Assembly: GCA_964019055.1 (NCBI GenBank)
Contig: OZ025216.1
Location: 3,813,501-3,877,500, forward strand
DNA from: Anthopleura xanthogrammica
Taxonomy: Eukaryota > Cnidaria > Anthozoa > Actiniaria > Actiniidae
DNA length: 64,000 bases
Reading direction: 5' to 3'
The translations under genes were made by a program, and so were the position numbers. The notes beneath the pieces are model-generated. The model worked only from the letters and a program-made list of their open reading frames with translations. It searched no databases and was not told the DNA's origin. Shown here in pieces: positions 34,701 to 49,700 of this stretch. Positions within the stretch are counted from its first letter, which is position 1; each line of letters begins with the position of its first letter.

Positions 34701-37700
34701 AGTTGAGTTTTTTATCATTTCCATTTTTTCATTTTTTTATATTTTACGCAGTTTTTGTTAAAACAATTGGAAATGAATTGCAAGTTCGAAATAAGCTGCC
34801 ATTCCACACATCTGTCCAAACTTCTTCACCAATCAATCCAACGTCGACAGTGGTAAGATTCGTTTGGTATAGAAATATTACAATGAAGGCTGGCCACTTT
34901 TCCTATTAATTTAGACTTTTTTTTTTTTTTTTAGACTTTAGTTTATTCACACGTATAATTACATTTACAATAATGATATAATTAATATATATAATATATA
35001 ATATATAATATATAATATATAATATATAATATATAATATATAATATATAATATATAATATATAATATATAATATATAATATATAATATATAATATATAAT
35101 ATATAATATATAATATATAATATATAATATATAATATATAATATATAATATATAATATATAATATATAATATATAATATATAATATATAATATATAATAT
35201 ATAATATATAATATATAATATATAATATATAATATATAATATATAATATATAATATATAATATATAATATATAATATATAATATATAATATATAATATAT
35301 AATATATAATATATAATATATAATATATAATATATAATATATAATATATAATATATAATATATAATATATAATATATAATATATAATATATAATATATAA
35401 TATATAATATATAATATATAATATATAATATATAATATATAATATATAATATATAATATATAATATATAATATATAATATATAATATATAATTAATGAAC
35501 TAAATTCCTATTAAATGTTTTTCAGGTTCAAAATGAGGCAGTTCTTCTTACGTCGATAGTGGTAAGATCAGCTTCTCCAGCTTCAAAAGTAAGGATTTTT
35601 TTACGACAAGTGTGTGCTATCATTCCTAATAAATTGTCTTGAATAACTGATTTCAAGGTTAAAAATGACACAGCTCTTCATACAGCTGTCCCGTCTTCTC
35701 AACCAATTAACCGAACGTCGACAGTGGTAAGATTAGTTTCTACTACTTCAAAAGTATGGCCGTTTATTACGTACTGTTTAATAAACGAGCAGGAGTGTTT
35801 TATCGGGATTTAAAACACGAGGCGAAGCCGAGTGGTTTTAAGCCCGATAAAACACGATCTGCGAGTTTATTGAACAGCTTAAAAAACCTTGAGGTGTATC
35901 TTCGCATTTTCTACTGAATTTTTGACGAATGAACCAAGTTTACCAGAGAAAATCCGAGTTAAAGTTTATGCAAATGAAGAGGATGTTTTATCAGATTTAA
36001 AACCTCTTCCACGGACAATGATTTCTATTGTGTTTTCCTCATTAAATATTCATGAGTTTTTTAAAATTTAATAAAAGCTGACTACTATTCCCAATAAATA
36101 ATTCATGTTGAATGATAGTTCCAGGTTCAAAAGAAGGCAGTTCTTCACACAGCTAACCCGTCTTCTCCACCAGTTAATCTGACATCGACAGCGGTAAGAT
36201 TAGTTTCTCTAACTTAAAAAGTATAGACTTATTTCAACGAAGTTTGAAAAGGTTCAAAATAAGGCAGCTTCTCTTACAGCTACCCCGTCTTCCCCACCAA
36301 TAAACCTAACGTCTACAGTGGTAAGATTAGCTTCTTCTTAGGTTTATCACAATGATTTTGCAATAGATCCTCAGTTGCCAAAAGGGCGACCGCAAATTCA
36401 AATGAGTTCAAATTAAACTGATCAATGTAAGATGATTCATTATTCTAGGTGTTATATTGGCTGAGAAAACTATTTTTGAAAACTGAAAAATTTACAGATA
36501 TATATAATCTTACGTTCTACCCCAAGACAAAAAAGTGAATCCTTGTAAGAATTATCTTTGTGATAATTTGCAGGTTCAAAACCAGACGATTCTGCGAACA
36601 ACCGCCTCATCTCAACCTATGAATATAACGGCTACTAAGGTAAGATTGCATTCTCTAGTTTCGCTTCTAGTCTTTTTTCAATGAAGGATCATCGTGGCGA
36701 TTCCGAATAAACACTTTGTTAATGATTTGCAGGTTGCCAATCAAACGATTCTCCACACAACCGTCTCATCTTCCACTATGAATCTAACGGCGACGAAGGT
36801 GGAATTACCTTATTTTATAGCTTTCCTTTTAGTCCTTTTTCAAGATTGTCTAGCTTCATCAATAATAGTCTTATTAGGAATGATCATACCCATTTTGACT
36901 TTGGTAATGATTTGCAGGTTCAAAATCAGACGATTCTCCACACAAACGTCTCCCCACAACCTATGAATCTAACGTCGACTAAGGTGAAATTACTTTTTTT
37001 CAATGATGGATGATCATGCCGATTCTGAGTAGACATTTTGTTAATGATTTGCAGGTCAAAAATCACACAAGTCTTCACACAAATATTCCATATTCTTTGC
37101 CATCAAATCGGCGAGTCAAAAAGAAACATTTTGACAATGATTTCCAAGTTCAAAACGTCATTGATGCAGATATCCTGTATTCTCCATCAAGAAATTTAAC
37201 GTCGATAAACGTTACTAAGGTGACCGAGATTAGTTTTCTCTAACTTTATAATAATAGTGTTATATCAGACCACGAATGAAAACGTTCATTAGTTCAACGA
37301 TGATGTCAGTAACACTCTCTATTTTTAGGAATCAAATCCCCAGTGGATCCAACGACATTTAGAAAGAAGTGTCTACATTTACACTGTGACATTAAATCGT
37401 AGCTGCGAGGCTAAAAACGAAAGTCAACATCATAGCCTACCGGTTGTCATGGTGTACGACTCGAATTCTGGGCGCAGCATCCAGTGTATTGTTACCATGA
37501 ATACTGCAAATGAGCAAATAGCGAAGTGCAGCGTTGAATTCAAAACGAACACCATTAGAATCCGTTCATCAGATAAGAGTGCTAATTTGGAGTTGTGCAG
37601 TGAACCAGATGTATCATCTTTTGGTAAGACGTCACTAATTTCCCATCTTTCCAACCACCTATCCATCCATCCATCTATCCATCCATCCATCCATCCATCC

Positions 37701-40700
37701 ATCCCTCCCTCCCTCCCTCCCTACCTACCTCCATCCATCCATCCATCCCTCCATCCATCCTCCCATATCCATCCATCCATCCATCCATCCATCCCTCCCT
37801 CCCTCCCTCCCTCCCTCCCTCCCTCCCTCCATCCATCCATCCATCCATCCATCCATCCATCCATCCATCCATCCATCCACCTTAATTATTCTTTTACGAA
37901 TCTTTTTATTTTTATGGCCCGCAGATAACTTCACTAACATACGTGGAGTTTCGTATGAATTATGGAACAAGTATATCAAGTCTAAAACGAGCTCAATTTT
38001 GAAGCACAATGAGGTTTTTCGTGGTAGTCCAAATATATCCAGTGTTTTGCCATCCTTTACCATTCCTGGATTTTCGGGTCTCTCAAACTACAGTCTACGA
38101 CAAAAAGGTCATATTATGGTAAGGACATTCTTTAAAAAGCTGTATAAACTGAATTAGCCCTAATTAATTGCAAGAGTTTTTTCCTGAATTTTGATATATC
38201 CATGGTTTATCTCCAAGACTCTATGACCATTTGAAAATCAATATATACAATTACCTTAATTTTTCAGGTCAGTACCTCAGGACTTTACTTCATCTCAGCT
38301 TCATGTGGTGATGAATGCGAAATATGGTTAAGAAAAGTTGAAGAACCAGGATTGGATGATGAGGGAGAAACAGAGGAGTTGTTGATTAAAATCGAATCAC
38401 CTACGTATCCTATCAGATACACATTGTTAGTAAATGTTAAATTAATCCTTGTTTTGCTCGTTTGTGTGTTTCGTTAGTTGAAGTGCCACCCATGAAGTTT
38501 GATGTCTCGTTTGTAAACTAGAATTTCAACAGTCGAAACACTAGGTTATATTCATAACCAAAGTTTGTGATGGAGGGTAATAAGATTTGCTGTTGCTGGT
38601 TTTCAAAGCCGCCATGTTAGATATCATCCAACATGGCCGCCATGTCTTTGTTTATTTTATTCTCCTCAGAATGATTATAAAAATCAATAATTAAGGACAA
38701 AAAAGTAAAAGAAATCTGCAAAAATTGGATGTAAGTGCCATGTTGGTAAAAAAGTTTTTTGATTGACGCCATCGAAATGCTAGTTTGCAAACGAGACATC
38801 CAACTTCAACAAAAACGGTTAGAATTTTTTCGTTATTTTTACAGGAGCACAAGCCAATACACATTAAAGGACTTTAGCAAATGTCGATTATATCACATGG
38901 AAGTTTACATGAGACAGAGAATCAATGATGATTATCTCTCTGTAGTCACAAGATTACCTGGACAAAACAAGATCCAGCTTTTCCCCGCTGAGTACCTGTA
39001 CTGGATGAGACCAGGCAAGTGTTTGTTTTAAATACTTGGGGTTGTATATTTTATTCAGAGCTTCAAAAACTCATGAATAATTCATAAGCGTTTGATCCAA
39101 TTTGGGCGCCCACATGTCTCGTGCATGGACATTTATATCCGATAAAGTCCTCTTCATTAGTATTCAAGTGATCTTTATGTAAACGAGACACGTGTGTCTT
39201 TATATAAAGAATACTAATTGAACAGATTTCGCATGTCGGTGACGTCAAACTTCTATATCGTAGTATAAAAGTCCATGTTCGTGACGTGTATGATCGCTCT
39301 AATTCGACTAAAGGTTTAAAGATATATTGTTCATGAGGTTTTGAAGTATAGTGCAGGAAAATCGTATATAGATCGTGTTTTATCGGCTACGCCTCGTGAT
39401 TTTAAACCTGATAAGACACTCCTGCTCGTTTATTAAACAGTACATAAAAGTTGCGATTTTTTTCCATCTGATTTATTATGATATATTCTTGAATATATTC
39501 AGTCATATCATGCTAATTATCATGTCAACTGAAAAACAGGTTCTAGAATTCTGGAGTTTCACTTAACCAGCAAGATCTGTAGAAAGATTACACTTGGTTC
39601 AGAAATCACCTTTGAAGGTAAAGTCGTTTGATAATAATGATTATAATGGTAATGATAAGGACAAGGACAAGGTCGACAAGGACAAGGACAAGGACAAGGA
39701 CAAGGACAAGGACAAGGACAAGGACAAGGACAAGGACAAGGACAAGGACAAGGACAAGGACAAGGACAAGCCGGTCACAAGGACAAGAACAAGGACAAGG
39801 ACAAGGACAAGGACAAGGACAAGGACAAGGACAAGGACAAGGACAAGGACAAGGACAAGGACAAGGACAAGGACAAGGACAAGGACAAGGACAATTCATA
39901 GCAATAGCAATAGTAAAAGTAATTGTAATAGTAATAGTAATAGTAATTGTAATTATTCTACTCCACAGCTGTCTACAAGTTCTGCTGCAAAGGTATTCTT
40001 TGTCCTCCCTGCCCGCTGGTATTAAAACTAGAAGCATTCAGGCAAACTATAATGGTCAACAGGAGCCTTGAAATGACCTGTAAAAATCATAAAATGAAAC
40101 ACAAAATCGAGGCGGTGGTACAACCAGGCAACTACAGTATCAATGTAAGATGTAATATCTCTTTTGAGTAAAATATTACAATATTATTGTTGTTCCATAA
40201 ATTATGCAAAAGTCAACTTAAGTGTAGACTGAAGCTTTTACTAATAATCAAAACTTTAAAATACTGATATTATTTATAATATTTGGCATAGATTATCTAT
40301 GGCTTTCTGGCTGACGACATCGCCAATTATTGGCCATGGAATGGAAGAAGAACTATTGTAGAGTCCATACAAGTTTCTGGTATGAAATATAGCTTTAAGG
40401 AGAAGATTTTTAAAACTTTTTTCATGATGTTGATCGATTTTTCTATCTTTTACTGTTTTAGATTCTACAAGACTTCACTGCTCTTTACGCAATGGAAAAT
40501 GTACCGGATGGATTATAACTGCACACGACACTTCCTGGAGTTTGGAAAAGCGGGAAAAAAACAAACCAGAAAAAAGTATGTATCGAGGTAAGAAGTTTGT
40601 TCTTATTGTCATTATTTTAACCACATTATTAACATTATTAACAGCAATGCAACTGCACAAAAGTTGTACGGCACGAAGTTCAAGTAACAATAAAATTATA

Positions 40701-43700
40701 TCCATTTTTTAATCTTTTGCCAAAAAGACAAACTAGAGCATTTTTCTGTTATGATCATGACTTACAATCAAAGGACAATCTGACAGTGCACCGCCCCTGC
40801 TCATACAGTTTCTGAATTTTCCATTTTAAGAAGAATATATATGAGGCCTTCTACGTTCAGTAAAGTTTTAATTTCTTCTTTATTGTTTTAGGTGGTTTTA
40901 TAGCTCTATTCACTCCTGGAAATTCGTCCCTGGAATCCCCGTCTTTGCCTTGGAACTCAAATTATAAAAACATTAGCTTGTGTATTGAGTTCTCTTATCT
41001 TCTTCCTTCCAACACTTCATCCTGTCTTGAAGTCTATAGAAAAACTAGTTCGATTAAGAAACTCTTGTGGTTGGTGTCCGGACACCATGGGTTAAAGTGG
41101 CAAAGAGCCAACATACCTTTAAAGTCAGAGGAAAATTTCCAGGTAAGTTGAAAATAATCGTCCACAGTTTTGACGAAGCGGTTTCTATGAGAGAGTCAGT
41201 TATAGCGGAAACTATCGCGAGTGGCTTTCAAACTGGCCTTTTTTTGCTGAAAAAAGTCAATGTTAACATGATAGAACAAAAAATATTATTCATCGTGGAA
41301 TTGTAGCAAAGAAATGATACTTAGAGTCGTTTGTTTCACAATTGAGGGTCATTTGTAGAGGACCGCGACGTTTCGACTGCAAGCTGCTAGTCTTCATCAG
41401 GCGATAATGTAGACTTTCTCTAATATTTTACCATTAAAGAAAGTCTGCCAAATTTGATTGATTTTGATTAAAATTGGGCTGAGATATAGCTTATCGTAAT
41501 CCTAGGCTGGTCGACACTAGAGAAAAACGTTTACGCATGCGTGCCTTTCAGCACGCTTTCCAAGAATTTACAAGAGTTTTAGTGAGAAAGTAAATGCTTG
41601 TTTTCTCAAAGCATACCAAAAAATTCGTGGGTATACTTTTGTGAGACCAAGATACTGTATTAATAAAGACAATATGAAAAAAATAGCCTTAAGTTTTAAG
41701 AACTGACTTTTAAGTTTTGGCATTTTGTAAAGACTATTCTTCAGGGAAGTGTGAAAGTCAGATTTGCATATTTTTACAATAGCACGAAGACGCTTTTGAC
41801 TAATATGCATACGGACTTAGAGCATGCGCAGACGTTTCTCACGCGTGTCAGGCTGGTCAAGTATTGAGAATATGACGTCATTAGGAACAGTGACCGCCAT
41901 TTTTTATACTCGAATATCTTTTCATTTCACTAACAAAGGTCTTTCAATCCTTGCATAAAAACAACAGTTCAAAAATTTGATCATAGTAGCAATTGAATGT
42001 ATTTATTTATATACTTCTGTGCACGAGTTTTTTTTTTTTTTGCTGCAATTGCAAAACGCGCTTTTAAAACCAGTCAGCTTCGCATCGCCCGGAAAAGCAT
42101 GCGAATACATTAAATGTGGCCAGAGTTGCATGAACGCGAGGCTAAGGATTCCATGCATGAATATTAAAAAAGGCTTATAAGGGCTCTATGGCTATAAGAA
42201 ACCAATGTATTAATGTTTTTATATAGATTATTTTTACAGGGATCTCTAAGACAAACGGTTCTATTTCGATGGCGATAAGGGACTTTCAGGCCATCAGCAG
42301 ATCCTGTCGGCACTACCCAGAGTTTGCAGCACCAGGTATGAAGTCTAATGATTTCTCCAGAAAAAGTATCCAATTTTACACCCTCAGAAACAAAATCTTG
42401 GCTGATCAAAATCAGAGTAGGGCTAACTCACAGTTTGAATTGGAATTTAGCTTGCTAAGTTTTAAATCGAAGAATCCGAAGAAAACCCCTTAAGGTAATT
42501 CCGTAGTAATAGATCCGAACATAGAATTTTAGAAAAACTTTGCACAGTTACTAAGTCAAAGCTACTCATTCCAAAAATAAAATAAAAAAGGGGGGTCACC
42601 GTGCTCGTTTTGGCGCTAGATAAAGGCAATTTATGGCATTTTTGGGGTCGTGCGAAAGAAATTTTCGAATCACAAGAATCGAACAAAAGGCCCCATCACT
42701 TTAAGGAAGTCATTGCATAAAAGTATCAGTGTTATTCTTTCTTTTATGAACCAAAGCAACAGTTGGATGTTGAAGATGTTCCAGAAAATGCATTAGTTGT
42801 AAAAAATAGGGACTTTTTACCTTTTTTAACAATTTGCTCCCTATTATCGATCTGGAAACAGTTATCTTTAGTATGTTTTTGAGAATATCTCAAAAGAGCT
42901 ATTATGGTAAAACTATTCCTTATTGATTTACCGAAATAAAAAAGATAGGTCACCGTGCTCGTTTTCGCACTACAGCTCGCTAAATTACGAATTTTGTCCT
43001 CGAAATGTAGTGACCGACAAGGGACTAGGGAGAGTTTACACAAAAAAATATTGAAAATGGCTGTGATCTGTTTCTAAATTTATACAAAACTCTCATAACT
43101 ATGCCTGATAACCTTCGTTTGATGATTTGCTGGTTGTTTTTGGTTGTTTTCTGTATTTTGTGTATTTTTAACAAACCGTTTTTATCAGCCGGGCGCCGTC
43201 TTAAAATCGTAATAATAGCCAATGTGAGCGAGCTCGCCCTGGCTAAAATCCTACGCAGCTGCAGAGCGTGTGTAATGCAAAACTACGGAATTACTTTAAC
43301 CAAGGGGAAAGACCTAATTAACTCTCCTCACATGTGTTGTTGAGTCCAGGAACCTAACTGGAGACCACCGAGGTTAGAGAAAAATGTACTATTGAAACTA
43401 CAACAGAATTACCAACTAAAACTAAAGAATTCTTCTTCTATTTCATGATCTACAGGCTTTCGATGTAAAGTAACTGAGTTCAAGTGTGCCAATGGCCAGT
43501 GCGTTAAGAAACATCAAAGATGTAATGGTATCCATGGTGATTGTCCTGATGGTTCTGACGAGGAAGGGTGTGTTTGTCAAACTGGTTACTTCACCTGTGC
43601 TAATCAAGAATGTATCCATCATGATAGTCTGTGTGATGGAAGGAGAGACTGTGGAGATGGCGAACTCGACGAACATCATTGTAGTGAGTTACTTTGTCCT

Positions 43701-46700
43701 TCTTGAGTTGGTTATAAGCTTAAACAGGAAGTAGAATTTGGAGTATTAACATTAAAAAAAATGTATTGCCTACAATATTCCTCATCTTTTAACGTGTACA
43801 GCTATTTTAAAAAAGGTTGAGGGGAGGAATAATGGGGAATGACGATCGTTGATTGGTGATTGCATGACCGAAAATAATGGGGTAATACCTAAACAATGCC
43901 TGTATGATTTAGCGAAGACCTTAGATGGCGAGCTGTATATGGTTGTTATTTGATTTATATTCGATTTAAAGTGTGACCACAGTTCCTTTCGGTCGTGGAA
44001 TCGCCAATCAATCGCCATTCGTCGTTCGGCCCTTCTACTTTTTTTTTTGAAAAAGCTGTATATCACATACATTGACATTACACAGAGACAATCAGGTTAC
44101 AGTCTGTTTGTCACAATGCCCACCAGATGACCTACGTTCACCATGAAAGTTTCCAGTAGCTCAGTGGTTAGGGCGTCCGACTAGTGTACGGAAGGTCGTG
44201 GATTCGATTCTCATATCCATCAAATATGGTTCACTAATTTCAATTCATATTAACATAAAACTAGGTTTTCAATTAGTTTTATAAACATTATACAATGAGG
44301 TCAGAAGGAGAAGTAAATAGAATAGGAGAATAATTTTCTCTTCATTAAAGAACCAAAAATAGTTATTTTTCGATCTCTTTTATTTTTAGAAAAAAAGTGT
44401 CCAGAGTACCAGTGTTTGGATGGGACGTGCAGTTCGTGTGGCCAGCAGACGCACTGTGAAGAAGAGAGACATAATCTATCTTGTGGTATGGCAAATAATG
44501 ATTATATATATGACGGTGTTATCTATCTATTTAACAATTAGTCCTCGAGTCCGAATGGTCTACGAGTCAATAGCCCATGAGGCCGAAGGCCGAATGGGCT
44601 ATTGACTCGTAGGCCATGAGGGCCAATAAAAGGATGCAAAAAGTTTTGGATTTTGCTTTAAATATATATTTTTTGGTTTTCAAAACCGGCGCTTTTCGCT
44701 ACTAGAGGTCTATCACTAATATATCCCTAGTAGCTCAGCCAATCACAGGGCTCGATTGGTGATAGACCATTAGTAGGTTTTTTCTAATATTTGATAATAC
44801 TAGAGTGTTTTAACTGCTTGAACTCGAACATTACAAATTAAAATTTTACTCAATTATAGATGCTTCAGTAGCCAAGAAAATAGCCAACGTCCAAAGATGT
44901 CAAATTCAAAGAGGTAACGGTTATACAATGATCGCCACTTTCACCATCATCACCACCATTACCATCATCACCACTGTCACCACAACCATTATCATATTCA
45001 CCACCAGCACCAGCACCAGCACCAGCACCAGCACCAGCACCAGCACCAGCACCAGCACCAGCACCAGCACCAGCACCAGCACCAGCACCAGCACCAGCAC
45101 CAGCACCAGCACCAGCACCAGCACCAGCACCAGCACCAGCACCAGCACCAGCACCAGCACCAGCACCAGCACCAGCACCAGCACCAGCACCAGCACCAGC
45201 ACCAGCACCAGCACCAGCACCAGCACCAGCACCAGCACCAGCACCAGCACCAGCACCAGCACCAGCACCAGCACCAGCACCAGCACCAGCACCAGCACCA
45301 GCACCAGCACCAGCACCAGCACCAGCACCAGCACCAGCACCAGCACCAGCACATCTTCATTGTCCATCAACTTTACCAGCACCAGCACATCGTCATTGTC
45401 CATCAACTTTACCAGCACCAGCACATCGTCATTGTCCATCAACTTTATTATTACCCTCACCATCATCACTACTACCATCATTATTATCAGCTATGGAAAT
45501 CTTTAACATTCATGCACTTTAACTTTATCATCATCATCACCTATTTTATCACCATCATCACATATGATCACCTTAATCGTTCATCAACTTTATCATTGTC
45601 ATTGTCATTACCACAGCCATCATCATCATCACCATCACCTATCATCGCCTTTGTCGTTCATCAACTTTATCATTGTCATTACTCCATTACCACCATCATC
45701 ACATATGATCACCTATCATCGCCTTCATCGTTCATCAACTTCGTTATTGCCATAGCAATTATCACCACTACTACCACCACTACTACTATCATCATCATCA
45801 ACTATCACCACCTTTCAACTTCACCATCGGCATTACGACTACCATCACCTATCACTAACTTCTAATTTTTATCAGCTTTACCATTACAACAGCCATCATC
45901 ATTATCATCATCTTTAACTGTTTTCATCATTCATTCACTTTACCATGATTTTACCACCAGCACCACCACATCATCATCACCATAAATTAAATAACGTATA
46001 TTCAGTCGTACTGAACACAGCTATCTTAACCATCATAACGATGTATTATTCCTTTTCTTCTTGATATTATCCAGGCATTTGTTGGTTCAACAACCACTTC
46101 TGTGGCTTTCAAAACGATACCAAGGGCACTCTCTTTTGGGATTTCTTTAAACCAGTGGATTATCAGTTCAGGAAACATCACTTTCCTAAGCATGACCACA
46201 TTTCCCTGACAAACCAAGGTATCGATCAATCATATTTTACTAAACGAATCTGTAAATTTACTATCTATGTTATATATGATATACATGTATATTTTTTCTA
46301 AACCCAGAAAGCTACATTATCTTGAAGTCAGAAGGAAATAACCGACCTGGTCAAGGAAGACTCGTGAAACACTGGAACGCAACACAAAGTAGTGTCTGCA
46401 TGCAGTTTTGGTATTTTATTCCTGATAAATCAGACTCTCTGCTTGAGATCTTTATTGACAATGGTACCAAGACCAATTCTCTCTGGAAGACTTCAAATTC
46501 TACTTCAGGCGATTGGGCATTTGGACAATTACAAATACCTGGAAACTTTACAAGAAAGGTTTGTATCGTACTGAAGAAAAAGTAGATAAAAAGAATTACA
46601 CTGATACAATGAAAAAGGAAGGAAGAAAGGAAGGAAAGAAAGAAAGAAAGAAAGAAAAAATGGAAAGAAAGAAAAGAAGGAAGGAAGGAAGGAAGGAGGG

Positions 46701-49700
46701 AAGGAAAGAAGGAAAGAAGGAAAGAAGGAAAGAAGGAAGGAAAGAAGGATGGATGGAAGGATGGAAGGGAAGAAAAGGTACTAAACAACTTATCAATGGT
46801 TGTACTGCATGATGAACCTTTTTATTTATCGTATGCTTGCCCTCATAGATTATCATTACTGGAACTGTGCGTAAACACTTTGTCGCTCTTGATGATGTAG
46901 GATTTGTCGATGATGGTTGTGCTACAGTTTATTTTCAACGTAAGTGTTTATAAATGCTAATATATCAATTTAGCCACTGCCTAAAAGCGGAGCTCCCAGT
47001 TTAGCAAGAGTGCTAAATGCGTGACCAGCGTGACGCAGCGTTACAAAACAGCGTGACCACTTAGTTGTGGTTTTACAAACAGAGAAACATGAAAGAAAAA
47101 TCTATATTTTAAGCCTCGAAAGAATCAGAAAACTTATTCAATTCGAAGATAAATAATTAATACGTATTACTTATGTGAAGAAGAAAGGATTTCATTAAGC
47201 AAATGTTATGCTAAAAGAATGTTATGCTGAAAGAAATTTTTTTTTCAAATGAAACTTTTCATACATTTCATATTTTCATCATCATACGCAAATCATGTTT
47301 ATCATAAAATATTATCAAAGCATTAGTCTTCTGGGCTAGGAAAATCACAAATGATGTAACTGTTATCCTTACAAACTTGTTTGTAGGGAATCCTTTCTTT
47401 TATTACAGTGGGAATGATAAATTTGCTAAATGTCTATGTCTATGTCTATGTCTATGTCTATGTCTATGTCTATGTCTATGTCTATGTCTATGTCTATGTC
47501 TATGTCTATGTCTATGTCTATGTCTATGTCTATGTCTATGTCTATGTCTATGTCTATGTCTATGTCTATGTCTATGTCTATGTCTATGTCTATGTCTATG
47601 TCTATGTCTATGTCTATGTCTATGTCTATGTCTATGTCTATGTCTATGTCTATGTCTATGTCTATGTCTATGTCTATGTCTATGTCTATGTCTATGTCTA
47701 TGTCTATGTCTATGTCTATGTCTATGTCTATGTCTATGTCTATGTCTATGTCTATGTCTATGTCTATGTCTATGTCTATGTCTATGTCTATGTCTATGTC
47801 TATGTCTATGTCTATGTCTATGTCTATGTCTATGTCTATGTCTATGTCTATGTCTATGTCTATGTCTATGTCTATGTCTATGTCTATGTCTATGTCTATG
47901 TCTATGTCTATGTCTATGTCTATGTCTATGTCTATGTCTATGTCTATGTCTATGTCTATGTCTATGTCTATGTCTATGTCTATGTCTATGTCTATGTCTA
48001 TGTCTATGTCTATGTCTATGTCTATGTCTATGTCTATGTCTATGTCTATGTCTATGTCTATGTCTATGTCTATGTCTATGTCTATGTCTATGTCTATGTC
48101 TATGTCTATGTCTATGTCTATGTCTATGTCTATGTCTATGTCTATGTCTATGTCTATGTCTATGTCTATGTCTATGTCTATGTCTATGAATTATTCTGAA
48201 CACTCAGTTCAAGATCTTAAAAGGACATCTTTTAAATTTAGCGTAACATCTTGGTGTATCTTAGGTTCAAGTTGGCTTATTTGGTTAAATGTGAAAAAAA
48301 CATTGAAAAAACGATCTGCATTTACCCTAACGAGTCCACTCATTCATGCAAAGGCGGAAGGATGGCGGTGCTTTCGATTTTGGATTTATGTCTCGGGTCA
48401 TAAATATTTTTCAAGAAACGTGGCCGTCGAATTCCAAACTACAAATATATCTACAGAGGAATTCAGCTACAGAAGCTCGAATCACAAAAGGAAATTTATT
48501 CAACTGCCGTTTCCAGAAAAGCAAGAGCGTTTGCGGGTAAGATTAGTAGGCGGTAGTTTGAGAAAGAAAATGAAAGATCAGCTGGCAAGAAATCTTATTA
48601 TTTGCTTGCTCTTATTATCAGTAACAAGGAGCCATTTCTGTTTTGCAGATAAAGATAAAAAGTCGACATGACAACGCAATCATAGAGTTTGATCACTTAG
48701 GAGTTTCAAAGGAGCCATGCCTGAAGATTCCAGGTACAAATCATTCATGATCTTGCAGTCTTTAGTCAGTAGAAGTGTAAGAATACGGTACTCGGTACCA
48801 AAACCAATGTAAGATTACAGTACGACGAGGGATCTCTGGACTGCCGGCTTGTAAAATTGATCCTTTTCCTTAGAAGCTAGTTACATCATGTTAAGTGGGT
48901 TGTTCGTTCCACACAAACTAGGGCAAAGCCAGGTTGACCAGAAATACTTTCCTTAGTCCGTGTTTCTGTCTGCTACCCTGCTTGGCATAGGTTTTCTTAT
49001 TTCCTTAGTTTTCACTTTTTAGCACATCAAGAATGTCAAGAATACAAGACCCTTAGTTATTCAGATCGTCGAGAAGACGCCATAGCAGATTACATGATGT
49101 TCCTAGGTTGTGATAATCATCTTTCTACGACTGCATGGTACCGAGTGGTCGGCTCTGCTGGAAACCAACTGGCAAGATCGTGCATAAAGGGGAAATGGTC
49201 TTGCTCTACTGAATATATGGGGTGGATCAATGGCCAACTTCCTGCAATAGAAGATGGGGTAGTTGAACGTCAGCTCTGCTTTGCCTCAGAAGACAAGTGC
49301 TGTATTAAGGAAACTGTCGTAAATATACGAAATTGCAAGGACTATTTTGTCTATCGTTTTCCAAGAAAAGTTCCAACTTGTCCATCAAAGTACTGTACTA
49401 CATACAGACAAAGTGAGTTAATCATCATCATCATATGATGATAATATTCCAAAGTGACAGGGAAAAGAAATAGGTGTGCATTAGCTATAGAACTGAGTAG
49501 AAAAGAGGGCATTGATCAGTTATCATTGAATGAGCCAGTCCTTTTCTTTGACATTTTCAAACCCCTTTTTGTTTCTAGAGTGTGAAGATATTGTCATTGG
49601 TGTATCAAACAGCAGTATTATTCCAGATAACAGGTTGACAGCAACTTCGTATCATGATAAACGATATCCACCCCATCATGCGAGAGTTGATTATAATGGT

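Noticed and set aside
42240..42335. Acceptor TTTTTACAG at 42239 for the second MAM 1 exon
   Set aside because: Using it puts TAA in frame; the ATATAG acceptor at 42226 keeps the frame and restores the MAM motif.
44928..45506. Ser-Thr and Leu-Val repeat frames
   Set aside because: Translation of the (CACCAG)n intronic array.
47377..48671. Frames of 260-413 residues (MS, LC, VY, RH repeats)
   Set aside because: Translation of the (CTATGT)n array; only the part after the acceptor at 48264 is a real exon.
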